Notes: a model not told the origin generated them from the letters alone. Shown: positions 1 through 6,338, counted from the stretch's first letter. The stretch: 6,353 bases of DNA from Campylobacteraceae bacterium (GCA_027079365.1 JALWVW010000119.1:1-6353), one strand, 5' to 3'. Numbers and translations are program-made.

Positions 1-837
1 AAAACAAGCAAATCAGCCATCGGGTTTGTGATCGGCAAAAACTATCTGGCTGTGGCCAACTATGATGACAAGTCTGTCGATATTCTTACCCGTGATCTCA
101 AGCCAATCGAGAAGATCAAGACAGGCTCCAAAAATGTGGGTATCAAGATCGATAAAGACAAACTGATCTTTGCAGAGATGGACAATGACAAAGTGGCTGT
201 CTATCAGGACAAGAACAGCGGAAAAGGATTGCCAAAATTTGAGAAGCTGAAAGTATTTGATGTAGGCAAGATGCCTTTTGATGCGATGATTCAGGGTCAC
301 ACCTATATCGTAGGCTTCTTTCTCACCAAAGGGTTTGGCGTAATCGATCTCGATACCATGACCTACAAGCTGATCAAGGTGACTGCTGCAGGGAACAAAC
401 CGGTACTCAAAGTACCACATTTTGGTTTCTGGTCGCTAAGCCGTGACAAGACCTTCATCCCAGCTGTAGGCGACAACAAGGTGATGGTCTATGACAAGCA
501 GTTTCACTTTATCAAAAATATCCAGATGCAGGGGCTGCCTGTCTTTACTTCACTGAGCCCAGATCAAAAGTATATTGCCGTGACATTCTCAGGCAAGGAT
601 TTCCCCACCATACAGATCGTCGATACGCAGACACTCAAGATCATCAAGACATTCCATTTCCCAGGCAAAGTACTTCATGTACGCTGGTCGAAACTCGATC
701 CTCAGCTCTATGTCTCGGTCAATGATGCCAATCAGGTGAGCGTGATCGATACCAAGGAGTGGTTTTTGGAGAGGGATATCTATCAGGTAGAGCGCCCCTC
801 GGGTATCTTTATCTATCCTCTGCCAGGGCACGAGTAG
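1..837 (+). CDS. nirF: NirF-like haem d1 biosynthesis beta-propeller protein (5'-truncated by window edge)
   Basis: The reading frame is open from base 1, so the gene begins upstream. 278 residues are visible and roughly 110-120 N-terminal residues, including any export signal, are missing compared with the usual length of about 390-400. The protein is built of repeated beta-propeller blades, for example LAVANYDDKSVDIL, VMVYDKQFHFIKNI, IQIVDTQTLKIIKTF and VSVIDTKEWFLER. The C-terminal part matches the cytochrome d1-type propeller of NirF: GLPVFTSLSPD, then an IQIVDTQ blade, then PGKVLH, and RPSGIF close to the end. In this family NirF acts in the periplasm in a late step of haem d1 synthesis, supplying the cofactor of cytochrome cd1 nitrite reductase NirS. 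The short PSGIF ending fits NirF better than NirS. NirN or another d1-type propeller remains possible because the diagnostic N-terminus is not visible. The next gene starts 2 bases after its stop, or overlaps it by one base. Confidence 0.75.
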   Translation, partial: KTSKSAIGFVIGKNYLAVANYDDKSVDILTRDLKPIEKIKTGSKNVGIKIDKDKLIFAEMDNDKVAVYQDKNSGKGLPKFEKLKVFDVGKMPFDAMIQGHTYIVGFFLTKGFGVIDLDTMTYKLIKVTAAGNKPVLKVPHFGFWSLSRDKTFIPAVGDNKVMVYDKQFHFIKNIQMQGLPVFTSLSPDQKYIAVTFSGKDFPTIQIVDTQTLKIIKTFHFPGKVLHVRWSKLDPQLYVSVNDANQVSVIDTKEWFLERDIYQVERPSGIFIYPLPGHE

Positions 838-839
838 TG

Positions 840-1265
840 ATGATTGGGAGACTTGCCTGGGCTGCCTTGCTCATCGTGGGTCTCCCCGTGGCATCTTTTG
901 CTGCGCATGTGCACTGGATGGGTGACTACAGCGCGGCACGACAAAAGGCACAATCAACGCACAAGCCTTTGATGGTGCTGCTTATCAAGGCTGGGCAGAA
1001 GTACTCTCGTGACATCGTGCAACAGCAGTTTATGGATCAGCCTTATATCGACAGTATCAACAAGCACTTCATTCCTGTCATGATCGGCGATGGCGTGAAG
1101 ATGAGTTATCCTATAGAGATGTACTATACGACGGTATTTCCCACACTCTTTTTTGTTGACAGCAGCAGGGAACTGTTTTTGACAAAACCGCTATATGGTA
1201 AGGAGATCAAAGCAGAGAGGTTGGCTAAGATCATGCAGGATTTGGGTATACTCCCAAAAAAATAG
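840..1265 (+). CDS. Exported thioredoxin-fold protein lacking the CXXC motif
   Basis: The predicted protein has 141 residues. Residues 1-21 form a signal peptide: R4, a hydrophobic core AWAALLIVGLPVASF, and a cleavage site near SFA-A. The mature part follows the thioredoxin_7/DUF255-like plan: HWMGDYSAARQKAQ, a KPLMVLLI strand (43-49), the loop where the redox motif normally sits (AGQKYSR, 51-57), NKHFIPVMIGD, and a cis-proline strand VFPTLFFVDSS around P101. The protein contains no cysteine anywhere, so it cannot be a dithiol oxidoreductase. A chaperone, binding or haem-handling role in the periplasm is inferred only. ATG at 840 was chosen because the signal peptide begins there and it lies just after the nirF stop. 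GTG at 837 would overlap that stop by one base and is nearly as good. No clear Shine-Dalgarno is visible, so translation is probably coupled to nirF. Confidence 0.8.
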   Translation: MIGRLAWAALLIVGLPVASFAAHVHWMGDYSAARQKAQSTHKPLMVLLIKAGQKYSRDIVQQQFMDQPYIDSINKHFIPVMIGDGVKMSYPIEMYYTTVFPTLFFVDSSRELFLTKPLYGKEIKAERLAKIMQDLGILPKK

Positions 1266-1280
1266 ACGGACGCTATCTTC

Positions 1281-2285
1281 ATGAAAAAAATACGCATCTT
1301 TATCAACGGCTTCGGTCGTATCGGACGGAGTGCAGCCCGCATCATCCTCCAAGACGGCAGCCTGGAACTGGTGGGAATCAATGACCTCTATGAGGTTGAG
1401 CAGATGGCGTACCTACTCAAGTACGACTCGGTCTATGAGACGCTGCCGATGGATATCAGCGCAGAGGGCAGTGAACTCTGGATTGATGATCAGAAGATAC
1501 CTGTCTATAGCCAGAAGCGTCCTGCTGATCTCGACCTGAGAGCTCTAGAGGTAGATGTGATGCTTCAGTGCAGTGGCATATTCCTGACAGTAGCATCCAA
1601 CCAGCCCTATATCGACAATGGGGCAGGCAAGGTCGTTATCTCTACGCCTCCCAGTGATGCGATGCCTACCTGTATCTGTAGCGTCAATGCTGATGCCTAC
1701 GCTGGAGAGCCCATCATCTCCAACTCCAGCTGCTCTGCCAACGCCATCGTGCCGATCTTCAAGGTCGTAGAGAAGCATTTCGGTATCCGTGGGGCACAGA
1801 TGCATATGTTTCACAGCTATACGGCATATCAGAACCTGCTCGATGTCAAACACTATGGCGCAGACATCCGTAGAGCCAGAGCTGCAGCAGTCAATATCAT
1901 TCCCCTCAGCAGCAGTGCCGCCAGAGCTACCGCATACTTCTTTCCCCACTTGGCAGAGAATCTCCATGCCAAGAGTATCCGCATCCCCGTAGCTGCGACC
2001 ACGATGTATGATCTGCTGATCAAGCTGGACGGCAGTTATGATCTGGAGCAGATCAGAGCGGGAATCATCACAGAGGTCAGCGAGCACTACCAAGGCATCC
2101 TAGCTACCACCACAGAGCCCAAGGTCTCCAGTGACTATATCGCTGATACGCACAGCGCCACTATCGACCTACCACTACTAGATCTGGCAGGAGACAATCT
2201 CCTCAGAGTCTCTGCCTGGCAGGATAATGAATATGGGTATGCCTGTAGGCTTGTGGAGATGGCGAAAGTGGTTGGTTCGATTTGA
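1281..2285 (+). CDS. GAPDH-family dehydrogenase (type I glyceraldehyde-3-phosphate or erythrose-4-phosphate dehydrogenase-like)
   Basis: The protein has 334 residues, the normal length for this family. The N-terminal Rossmann fold has NGFGRIGR (9-16) and a strand ending in GINDL, with D35 placed to bind the NAD ribose. The catalytic region reads SNSSCSANA with nucleophile C151. The partner His is H178 in FHSYTAYQ. The helix IRRARAAA (196-203) and R234 in IRIPV match substrate-phosphate residues. DNEYGY near the C-terminus is the family signature. It differs from canonical GAPDH in several places: SCTTNC is SCSANA, SYTGDQ is SYTAYQ, and STGAA is SSSAA. It could therefore be a paralogue with another substrate, such as Epd-like oxidation of erythrose 4-phosphate, rather than the glycolytic enzyme, so no symbol is given. 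It lies 15 bp after the thioredoxin-like gene, in the same orientation. Only a weak GACGG-type ribosome site precedes the ATG. Confidence 0.88.
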   Translation: MKKIRIFINGFGRIGRSAARIILQDGSLELVGINDLYEVEQMAYLLKYDSVYETLPMDISAEGSELWIDDQKIPVYSQKRPADLDLRALEVDVMLQCSGIFLTVASNQPYIDNGAGKVVISTPPSDAMPTCICSVNADAYAGEPIISNSSCSANAIVPIFKVVEKHFGIRGAQMHMFHSYTAYQNLLDVKHYGADIRRARAAAVNIIPLSSSAARATAYFFPHLAENLHAKSIRIPVAATTMYDLLIKLDGSYDLEQIRAGIITEVSEHYQGILATTTEPKVSSDYIADTHSATIDLPLLDLAGDNLLRVSAWQDNEYGYACRLVEMAKVVGSI

Positions 2286-2307
2286 TATTTGATACCTGGT
2301 ACCTCGG

Positions 2308-2325
2308 CTGCTACAACCGAAGCAG
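2308..2325 (+). other. Small hairpin after the GAPDH gene, weak terminator candidate
   Basis: CTGCT (2308-2312) pairs with AGCAG (2321-2325) around an 8-base loop. Two flanking G-T pairs can lengthen the stem to seven. No run of T follows (the next bases are TTTGGCG), so an intrinsic terminator is not well supported. It lies in the last stretch of host-like composition before the AT-rich insert, and may be what remains of the original intergenic region. Confidence 0.25.
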
Positions 2326-2441
2326 TTTGGCGTGCATAAAAACTTGTTCCTTTTAGAATTTGTCTTTGTCATTTTTTAACTCGCTTAAAAAAGAGATGTT
2401 TGTTTTTGCTATTATTGCTAAAACACTTAAAGGATGCAAAA

Positions 2442-3605
2442 ATGAAAATTATGAATTGCTATGTATGTGATATTAAGCTTACGCAAGAGAATACAGGAAA
2501 TGAACATATTATTATCAATGCTTTAGGGGGAAGATTAAAATCTAAAAATCTTTTATGTAAATCTTGTAACTCTACATTTGGAGATAAAATAGATATTGCT
2601 CTTGCTAATTCTCTTAAAGATATTGGAAATATGCTTAACATTAAACGAGAAAGAGGAAAAGTACAAGATATTATAGGAAAAAATAATGACTTAAGAGAGT
2701 TTATTTTTTCTGCAAATGGTAGAATAAAACCAAGAGAGGCATTAATTGAATATAATGGCAATATTATAAGAGTTGGAGGAGAAAACAAGAAACAAATAGC
2801 TAATGCATTAGGTAAATTAAAATCAAAATATCCTTCTTTAAAAGTAGAAAAATCATTAGATAGTGTGGTTTTTAAAGATGAATCATTTTCAGAAAAAATT
2901 TATTTTGATAAATTTGATTTAAAAAGTAAAGAAATATTACAAGCCATTTGTAAATGTGCTATAAATTTTTATGTTTACAAAACATCTGATAGTGCATATA
3001 TTAAACATTTACTCCCTTATATAAATAATAAAGAAGAAAAAAAAGTTGCTAATCTTCATTATATGGATAATTTATATAAACTAAATAAAGATGAATTGTT
3101 TCATATATTACACCTAGTTGGAGATTCAATAGAAAAAGTTTTATATGTATATGTGGATTATTTTAATTTTCATAAATTTTTAGTAATTTTAAATGATAAT
3201 TATTTAGGCGATAATATTCAGTATACTTATTGTTATGATTTAATAAATTATAAAGAAATTGACAAAAAAGTTAATATAAAATATACTCGAAAAGAATTGT
3301 TTGAATTTATGAATATAGGCATAAATGAAGAGGTATATCGTAAAAACTTTAAACATATTATGAGATTGTCTAAAATAAAGAAAGAAAATTTATTGTTAGA
3401 TGATATCATAAATAAAGCATTTGAAGTAATCAAAAATAAATATCCACAAGAAGAGTTATTCCTCCCATATATGAAAGATGAATTATTAAATGAAATCATG
3501 CAGAATATAGAGTATTTTTTATTAAAAGAAGTTCTAAGTTACGATTGTAAACTTTTAGAGTCAGTACGCCACTATACAGACTACGCATGCATTGACAGAC
3601 AATAA
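2442..3605 (+). CDS. HNH endonuclease-type protein with uncharacterised C-terminal region
   Basis: The protein has 387 residues. The N-terminus holds an HNH/zinc-finger nuclease motif resembling the HNH_5 type: C6-x2-C9, E21-H22 in NEHIIINALGG, C39-x2-C42, and N43 followed by G47 and D48. The two cysteine pairs should bind a structural zinc, and the EH...N residues form the beta-beta-alpha metal active site. Residues from about 60 to 387 are lysine- and asparagine-rich with predicted helices, and I do not recognise them. Function is inferred as a DNA nuclease, perhaps in defence or mobile-element biology. ATG 2442 is chosen because AAAGGA at 2429-2434 lies 7 bases upstream; a TTG at 2400 would extend the frame but lacks such support. 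A TAGAAT at 2354-2359 is a possible -10 box without a good -35. The gene is extremely AT-rich compared with its neighbours, indicating horizontal transfer. Its last 15 codons change to about 48% GC and overlap the mazEF promoter. Confidence 0.8.
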   Translation: MKIMNCYVCDIKLTQENTGNEHIIINALGGRLKSKNLLCKSCNSTFGDKIDIALANSLKDIGNMLNIKRERGKVQDIIGKNNDLREFIFSANGRIKPREALIEYNGNIIRVGGENKKQIANALGKLKSKYPSLKVEKSLDSVVFKDESFSEKIYFDKFDLKSKEILQAICKCAINFYVYKTSDSAYIKHLLPYINNKEEKKVANLHYMDNLYKLNKDELFHILHLVGDSIEKVLYVYVDYFNFHKFLVILNDNYLGDNIQYTYCYDLINYKEIDKKVNIKYTRKELFEFMNIGINEEVYRKNFKHIMRLSKIKKENLLLDDIINKAFEVIKNKYPQEELFLPYMKDELLNEIMQNIEYFLLKEVLSYDCKLLESVRHYTDYACIDRQ

Positions 3606-3620
3606 AATATATGATATACT
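3592..3620 (+). promoter_or_regulatory. Sigma70-type promoter of mazEF
   Basis: TTGACA (3592-3597) is a perfect -35 box. After exactly 17 bases comes TATACT (3615-3620), a -10 box with five of six consensus bases. Transcription should start near 3627, about 18 bases before the mazE ATG. The -35 box lies within the last codons of the HNH gene. Confidence 0.8.
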
Positions 3621-3646
3621 TCGGATATACAAAAAGGATATATCAT
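3611..3646 (+). promoter_or_regulatory. Probable mazE/MazEF autoregulatory operator (inverted and direct repeats)
   Basis: ATGATATA (3611-3618) and TATATCAT (3639-3646) form a perfect 8-bp inverted repeat that spans the -10 box, the start of transcription and the ribosome site. Inside it GATATAC occurs at 3613 and 3624, 11 bases (about one helical turn) apart, with GATATAT at 3637. MazE-type AbrB-fold antitoxins, alone and in complex with MazF, repress their own promoter by binding such alternating palindromes, so this is the expected operator. The binding is inferred. Confidence 0.55.
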
Positions 3647-3890
3647 GACAGCAACAATTTCAACTTGGGGAAACTCACAAGGTCTAAGATTTCCAAAAGA
3701 CATCATGAAAGAGCTACATTTATCCATTGGTGACAAAGTGAAAATATTTATTGAAAACCAAAAAATTGTATTGGAGCCTATGCGACAATCAAGAGAAAAA
3801 TATGACATTAATGATTTGGTCAAGAAGCTACCAGCCAATTATAAAACGCATGAAGTGTTCGAGGATAAAGTAGGGTTGGAAGAGTGGTAA
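3645..3890 (+). CDS. mazE: MazE-type antitoxin (AbrB/SpoVT swapped-hairpin family)
   Basis: The protein has 81 residues, like E. coli MazE. The N-terminal half (about 3-47) is the swapped-hairpin DNA-binding domain, with the hallmark WGNSQGLRFPKDIMKEL, then IGDKVKI and KIVLEPM. The C-terminal part (about 52-81) is the flexible tail that wraps and blocks MazF, ending in VGLEEW much as the E. coli protein ends in an EVW motif. The role is to neutralise MazF and, with it, to repress the operon. ATG 3645 is supported by AAAAAGGA at 3631-3638, six bases upstream. The stop overlaps the start of mazF by 7 bases, the usual arrangement for coupled antitoxin-toxin translation. GC is about 38% in the line sampled, between the HNH gene and the host genes. 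Confidence 0.93.
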   Translation: MTATISTWGNSQGLRFPKDIMKELHLSIGDKVKIFIENQKIVLEPMRQSREKYDINDLVKKLPANYKTHEVFEDKVGLEEW

Positions 3891-4216
3891 AATACATTCC
3901 AGAACAAGGCGATATCGTAGCGTTGAGTTTTGATCCACAAAGTGGCCATGAGCAAAAAGGTCGCAGACCCGCTATCATCATCAGCAATAAAATATTTAAT
4001 CAACATCTCGGGCTTGCTTTTGCCTGCCCTATAACAAACACAAAAAGAGATTTTCCCTTTCATGTCGCAGTAGAGAGTAAAAACATTACAGGTTTTATCA
4101 TGGGAGAGCAGATGAAGTCCATAGATTATCAATCAAGAAATATAAAATTTATAGAAAAAGCAAACCAAAAGACTGTAGCTCAAATATTGGGTATCATCGA
4201 TAGCATCATACAGTAG
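3884..4216 (+). CDS. mazF: MazF/PemK-family mRNA interferase toxin
   Basis: The protein has 110 residues and family hallmarks along its length: YIPEQGDIVALSFDPQSGHEQ, GRRPAIIIS, CPITNTKRDFPF and MGEQMKSIDY. The residues expected for RNA cleavage are R28 in RRPA and T51 in PIT, placed as in E. coli MazF. MazF toxins are ribosome-independent endoribonucleases that cut mRNA at short specific sequences; the recognition sequence cannot be read from the protein. The start is GTG at 3884, giving MVKYIPEQGD, which matches the normal N-terminus. AGGG at 3872-3875 lies 8 bases upstream, inside mazE. The gene looks intact, so the module is probably active. No terminator is visible before the dehydrogenase gene, which starts 19 bases after the stop. 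Confidence 0.93.
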   Translation: MVKYIPEQGDIVALSFDPQSGHEQKGRRPAIIISNKIFNQHLGLAFACPITNTKRDFPFHVAVESKNITGFIMGEQMKSIDYQSRNIKFIEKANQKTVAQILGIIDSIIQ

Positions 4217-4235
4217 TGTGGACGGTAATCATAGT

Positions 4236-5057
4236 ATGAAACAGCAGCAAAAAACGGTACTCATCACTGGAGCCAGTAGCGGTATGGGGAGAGCTACGGC
4301 AGCGCATCTGGCGGGTGAGGGCTATCTGGTCTATGCAGCTTCGCGTACCCCTCACAAGCTGGAGGGGCTCCATGTGCATATCATTCCACTGCGTATCGAC
4401 ATCACAGATCCTGCCAGCATACAAAAGGCACTGAGTGAGATAGAGCAGGTCGATGTGCTTATCAACAATGCCGGCTATGGACTGGTCGCTACGGTCGAGG
4501 AGGTGACAGAGGAAGAGATGCTCTCACAGTTTGATGTCAATGTGTTTGGGGTGATGCGCATGTGCAAAGCGGTGATCCCCAAGATGCGAGTACAAGGCAG
4601 TGGCGTGATCATCAATATCTCTTCATTTTTGGGCAAGATCGGGTTGCCTCTACTGACCTCTTACAATGCTAGCAAATATGCCGTGGAGGGCATCACGGAT
4701 TCGTTGCGCTACGAGCTGAGAGATTTTGGTATTCGTGTGCATTCGGTGATGCCGGGATTTTTTGATACCAGTTTTGCCAGAGAGAATCTAGTGACCAATG
4801 AGATGACCTTCGCAGAGCGTTCTCCCTATGCCCAGATGGTATCGGCACTTGCGCCCGTGATCGTGGCGCAGATCAATAGTGGCAATGATGCCAGTGAAGT
4901 GGCAGAGATGATACACGCCATCATAGAGGATGACAATGCACCTGCCAGGCAGACAGCAGGGGACAAAGCAAGGAAGTTTATCCCCATGCGAAGAGAGCTC
5001 AGTGACGAAGACTTTGAACGGCGCGTGCGTGCCTACTATGGGCTGGAGCAGTACTAG
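4236..5057 (+). CDS. Classical short-chain dehydrogenase/reductase (SDR), substrate unknown
   Basis: The protein has 273 residues. The cofactor site is TGASSGMG (11-18), with R37 after the second strand favouring NADP(H) and D55 in RIDITD contacting the adenine. NNAG is at 77-80. The catalytic set is N102 in FDVNVFG, S130 in ISSFLG, and Y143 and K147 in SYNASK. PGFFDTSF follows as the usual post-active-site loop. The C-terminal region (about 175-273) is longer than in minimal SDRs and should form the substrate pocket. The enzyme is cytosolic; its substrate cannot be told. ATG 4236 gives MKQQQKTVLITGAS, a normal N-terminus. An upstream in-frame GTG at 4218 would add six residues and lies 1 base past mazF. 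The ribosome site is weak (GACGG at 4221-4225). The stop codon overlaps the start of the AraC-type gene by one base, so the two are likely co-expressed. Confidence 0.9.
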   Translation: MKQQQKTVLITGASSGMGRATAAHLAGEGYLVYAASRTPHKLEGLHVHIIPLRIDITDPASIQKALSEIEQVDVLINNAGYGLVATVEEVTEEEMLSQFDVNVFGVMRMCKAVIPKMRVQGSGVIINISSFLGKIGLPLLTSYNASKYAVEGITDSLRYELRDFGIRVHSVMPGFFDTSFARENLVTNEMTFAERSPYAQMVSALAPVIVAQINSGNDASEVAEMIHAIIEDDNAPARQTAGDKARKFIPMRRELSDEDFERRVRAYYGLEQY

Positions 5058-5974
5058 TGGAGAGCTTCTTTTTCAGTGCAGGAGAGAAGCGGTACCGGGT
5101 GAGCGAATTTGGCTCTGTGGATGCAGTGCAGCTACGCAGGGTCGATATTTCCAATGGTGTGGTATTTGCCACAGGTAGATTTCAGAAGCAGACCCAACAG
5201 ATTGATATTAGCAATCTAGATAGAATGATCATGTTGGTTATGGCCAAAGAGGGCAGTGTGGAGATCACGGACCACCACACGGGGAACAGTTGGAAGGTAC
5301 CCGAGGGGAAGATAGGGATGTTTGCCTCCTCAAGACAGGATATGACGCTGAGGGTTCCTTTGCAGCCGCAGAGTGACCTCTTCATTCTCTTTGTCGCAGA
5401 TTTTTTTCTCAAACGCTATCTCAGTGGCAAGACTTCTGCTCCTGTGGATTTCCTCTACCACAAGATACAGCAAGAGCTCACAATGGAGCCTGTGAACCTG
5501 CAGCCGATTGATGCCCTGAGTCTGTATATCGTGCAGAGGCTTCTGAAGGTAGACCAAGGGGAGTGTATGGCCAGTATGCTGGCTGAACATCGGGTCAGTG
5601 AGTTTATGATTCACCGCTTTTCTCTACTGGACACACCGTTGGAGGGCATCAGTCAAGAGGAGGCGGCACTGGCATCCAGAGCCAAAAGTATTTTGCTGGA
5701 GGATTTTGTGTCACCGCCTACTATCCGGGAGCTGGCGCATCTATGTGCCAGCAACGAGACCAAGCTAAAAAAAGTATTTAAAAAAGTCTATCAGATGACA
5801 ATCCGCAGGTATATACAAAAACTAAGACTCGAAGAGGCCAACCTGCTCCTACGGGAAAAATACTACACCATCGGAGAGATTTCACAGAGGGTAGGATATA
5901 AGCACCAGGGGCACTTTACGAAGCTCTTCTTCTCTGTCTATGGCGTCTATCCTAAAGATTTAATGTGTCATTAA
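5057..5974 (+). CDS. AraC-family transcriptional regulator
   Basis: The protein has 305 residues. The C-terminal domain (about 205-303) has two helix-turn-helix units: TIRELAHLCASNETKLKKVF (222-241) and TIGEISQRVGYKHQGHF (271-287), followed by the AraC signature ending KLFFSVYGVYPKDL. The NETKLKK variant resembles PchR-type regulators. The N-terminal part (1-180) looks like a cupin-like sensor, with a strand pattern around LDRMIMLVMAKEGSVEIT and KVPEGKIGMF; its ligand is unknown. The start is GTG at 5057, whose first base is the last base of the dehydrogenase stop (TAGTG). GGAG at 5045-5048 lies 8 bases upstream. The overlap suggests that it controls, or is co-expressed with, the dehydrogenase. 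It converges on the cytochrome gene with a 4-base overlap of stop codons. Confidence 0.92.
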   Translation: MESFFFSAGEKRYRVSEFGSVDAVQLRRVDISNGVVFATGRFQKQTQQIDISNLDRMIMLVMAKEGSVEITDHHTGNSWKVPEGKIGMFASSRQDMTLRVPLQPQSDLFILFVADFFLKRYLSGKTSAPVDFLYHKIQQELTMEPVNLQPIDALSLYIVQRLLKVDQGECMASMLAEHRVSEFMIHRFSLLDTPLEGISQEEAALASRAKSILLEDFVSPPTIRELAHLCASNETKLKKVFKKVYQMTIRRYIQKLRLEEANLLLREKYYTIGEISQRVGYKHQGHFTKLFFSVYGVYPKDLMCH

Positions 5975-6309
5975 TGCTTCTTTTTGATCATCCATTTTTT
6001 GAAAGGCTGCAGTGAGCCTATATAATCTGCCACATCTTTGAATTCTTGATCCTCCAGAGGAAGTGTGGGCATAGCGTTGGCAGAGTAGCCAAATGCTTTG
6101 TAGTGGCTATAGGGATCTTTTGCATACCCTGCGATCTGCTCTTTGGTTCTTGTGTAGGAGATGATATTGAAGTCCGGCCCCAGAGCACTGCCGCCGTTGA
6201 CAGTGTGACAGATGGCACAGTTGGCGGCATAGACGGCTTTCCCTTTGCTGATGTCTGCGTTTAGACTGGTGCCGTATAGCAGGATCAAGAGTAGAATCAG
6301 ATTTTTCAA
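5971..6309 (-). CDS. Small periplasmic monohaem cytochrome c (class I)
   Basis: The protein has 112 residues. A signal peptide (1-18) has K2, a hydrophobic run LILLLILLYG and a cleavage site after SLNA. The haem site is CAICH (31-35), which attaches haem c and gives H35 as one axial ligand; M80 in ANAMPTLPL is the likely second. GPDF (44-47) and DVADYIGSL near the end fit small class I cytochromes that carry electrons to periplasmic reductases. Nearness to nirF makes nitrite or other N-oxide reduction a reasonable but unproven partner. The start is TTG at 6307-6309, complementary to CAA, with a strong AGGAGA (6319-6314 on the minus strand) four bases ahead. No ATG lies nearby; the next methionine is M80. 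The gene converges on the AraC-type gene, and their stop codons overlap by 4 bases with no terminator hairpin seen. Confidence 0.92.
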   Translation of the reverse strand: MKNLILLLILLYGTSLNADISKGKAVYAANCAICHTVNGGSALGPDFNIISYTRTKEQIAGYAKDPYSHYKAFGYSANAMPTLPLEDQEFKDVADYIGSLQPFKKWMIKKKH

Positions 6310-6332
6310 AAGGTCTCCTGGGTATAGATAGA

Positions 6333-6338
6333 TTTATA
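6333..6338 (-). promoter_or_regulatory. Candidate -10 box of the cytochrome c gene
   Basis: Read on the minus strand this is TATAAA. Transcription would start near 6326, leaving a short leader that includes the AGGAGA ribosome site at 6319-6314. The matching -35 box would lie beyond the window, so this is tentative. Confidence 0.35.

Larger units (their letters stand above)
2286..4217. other. Low-GC accessory insert carrying an HNH nuclease and mazEF
   Basis: The flanking genes are close to 50% GC; one sampled 60-base line in the GAPDH gene is 57%. In the insert, sampled 60-base lines are 17-27% GC in the HNH gene and about 38% in mazE. All genes on both sides are on the + strand, which suggests accessory DNA inserted between two host transcription units or within one. 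No integrase, transposase, tRNA, terminal inverted repeat or target-site duplication is visible, so the mechanism of entry is unknown. The edges are approximate: the AT-rich part starts near 2335 and the host-like composition resumes near 4217. Confidence 0.55.

Noticed and set aside
759..839. Longer start for the thioredoxin-like protein overlapping nirF by 79 bases
   Set aside because: The extra residues would precede an evident signal peptide, and the overlap with nirF coding sequence is too long.
1545..2093. Long minus-strand open frame opposite the GAPDH gene
   Set aside because: It is a shadow of a clear, full-length enzyme gene in a GC-balanced region, with no recognisable family.
2400..2441. 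Upstream TTG start for the HNH protein (adds MFLLLLLKHLKDAK)
   Set aside because: The leucine-rich extension comes from the AT-rich leader, and a good ribosome site (AAAGGA, 2429-2434) is correctly spaced for ATG 2442. A cytosolic nuclease needs no hydrophobic N-terminus.
2286..3605. Integron cassette or attC-like site around the HNH gene
   Set aside because: The hairpin at 3534-3558 is imperfect, and I found no paired core sites of the expected form and no integrase in the window.
2286..4217. Transposon with terminal repeats
   Set aside because: No transposase, matching terminal inverted repeats or target duplication could be found at the insert edges by eye.
5975..6010. Terminator between the convergent AraC and cytochrome genes
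   Set aside because: T-rich runs are present but no GC-rich hairpin precedes them, and the sequence is cytochrome coding DNA.
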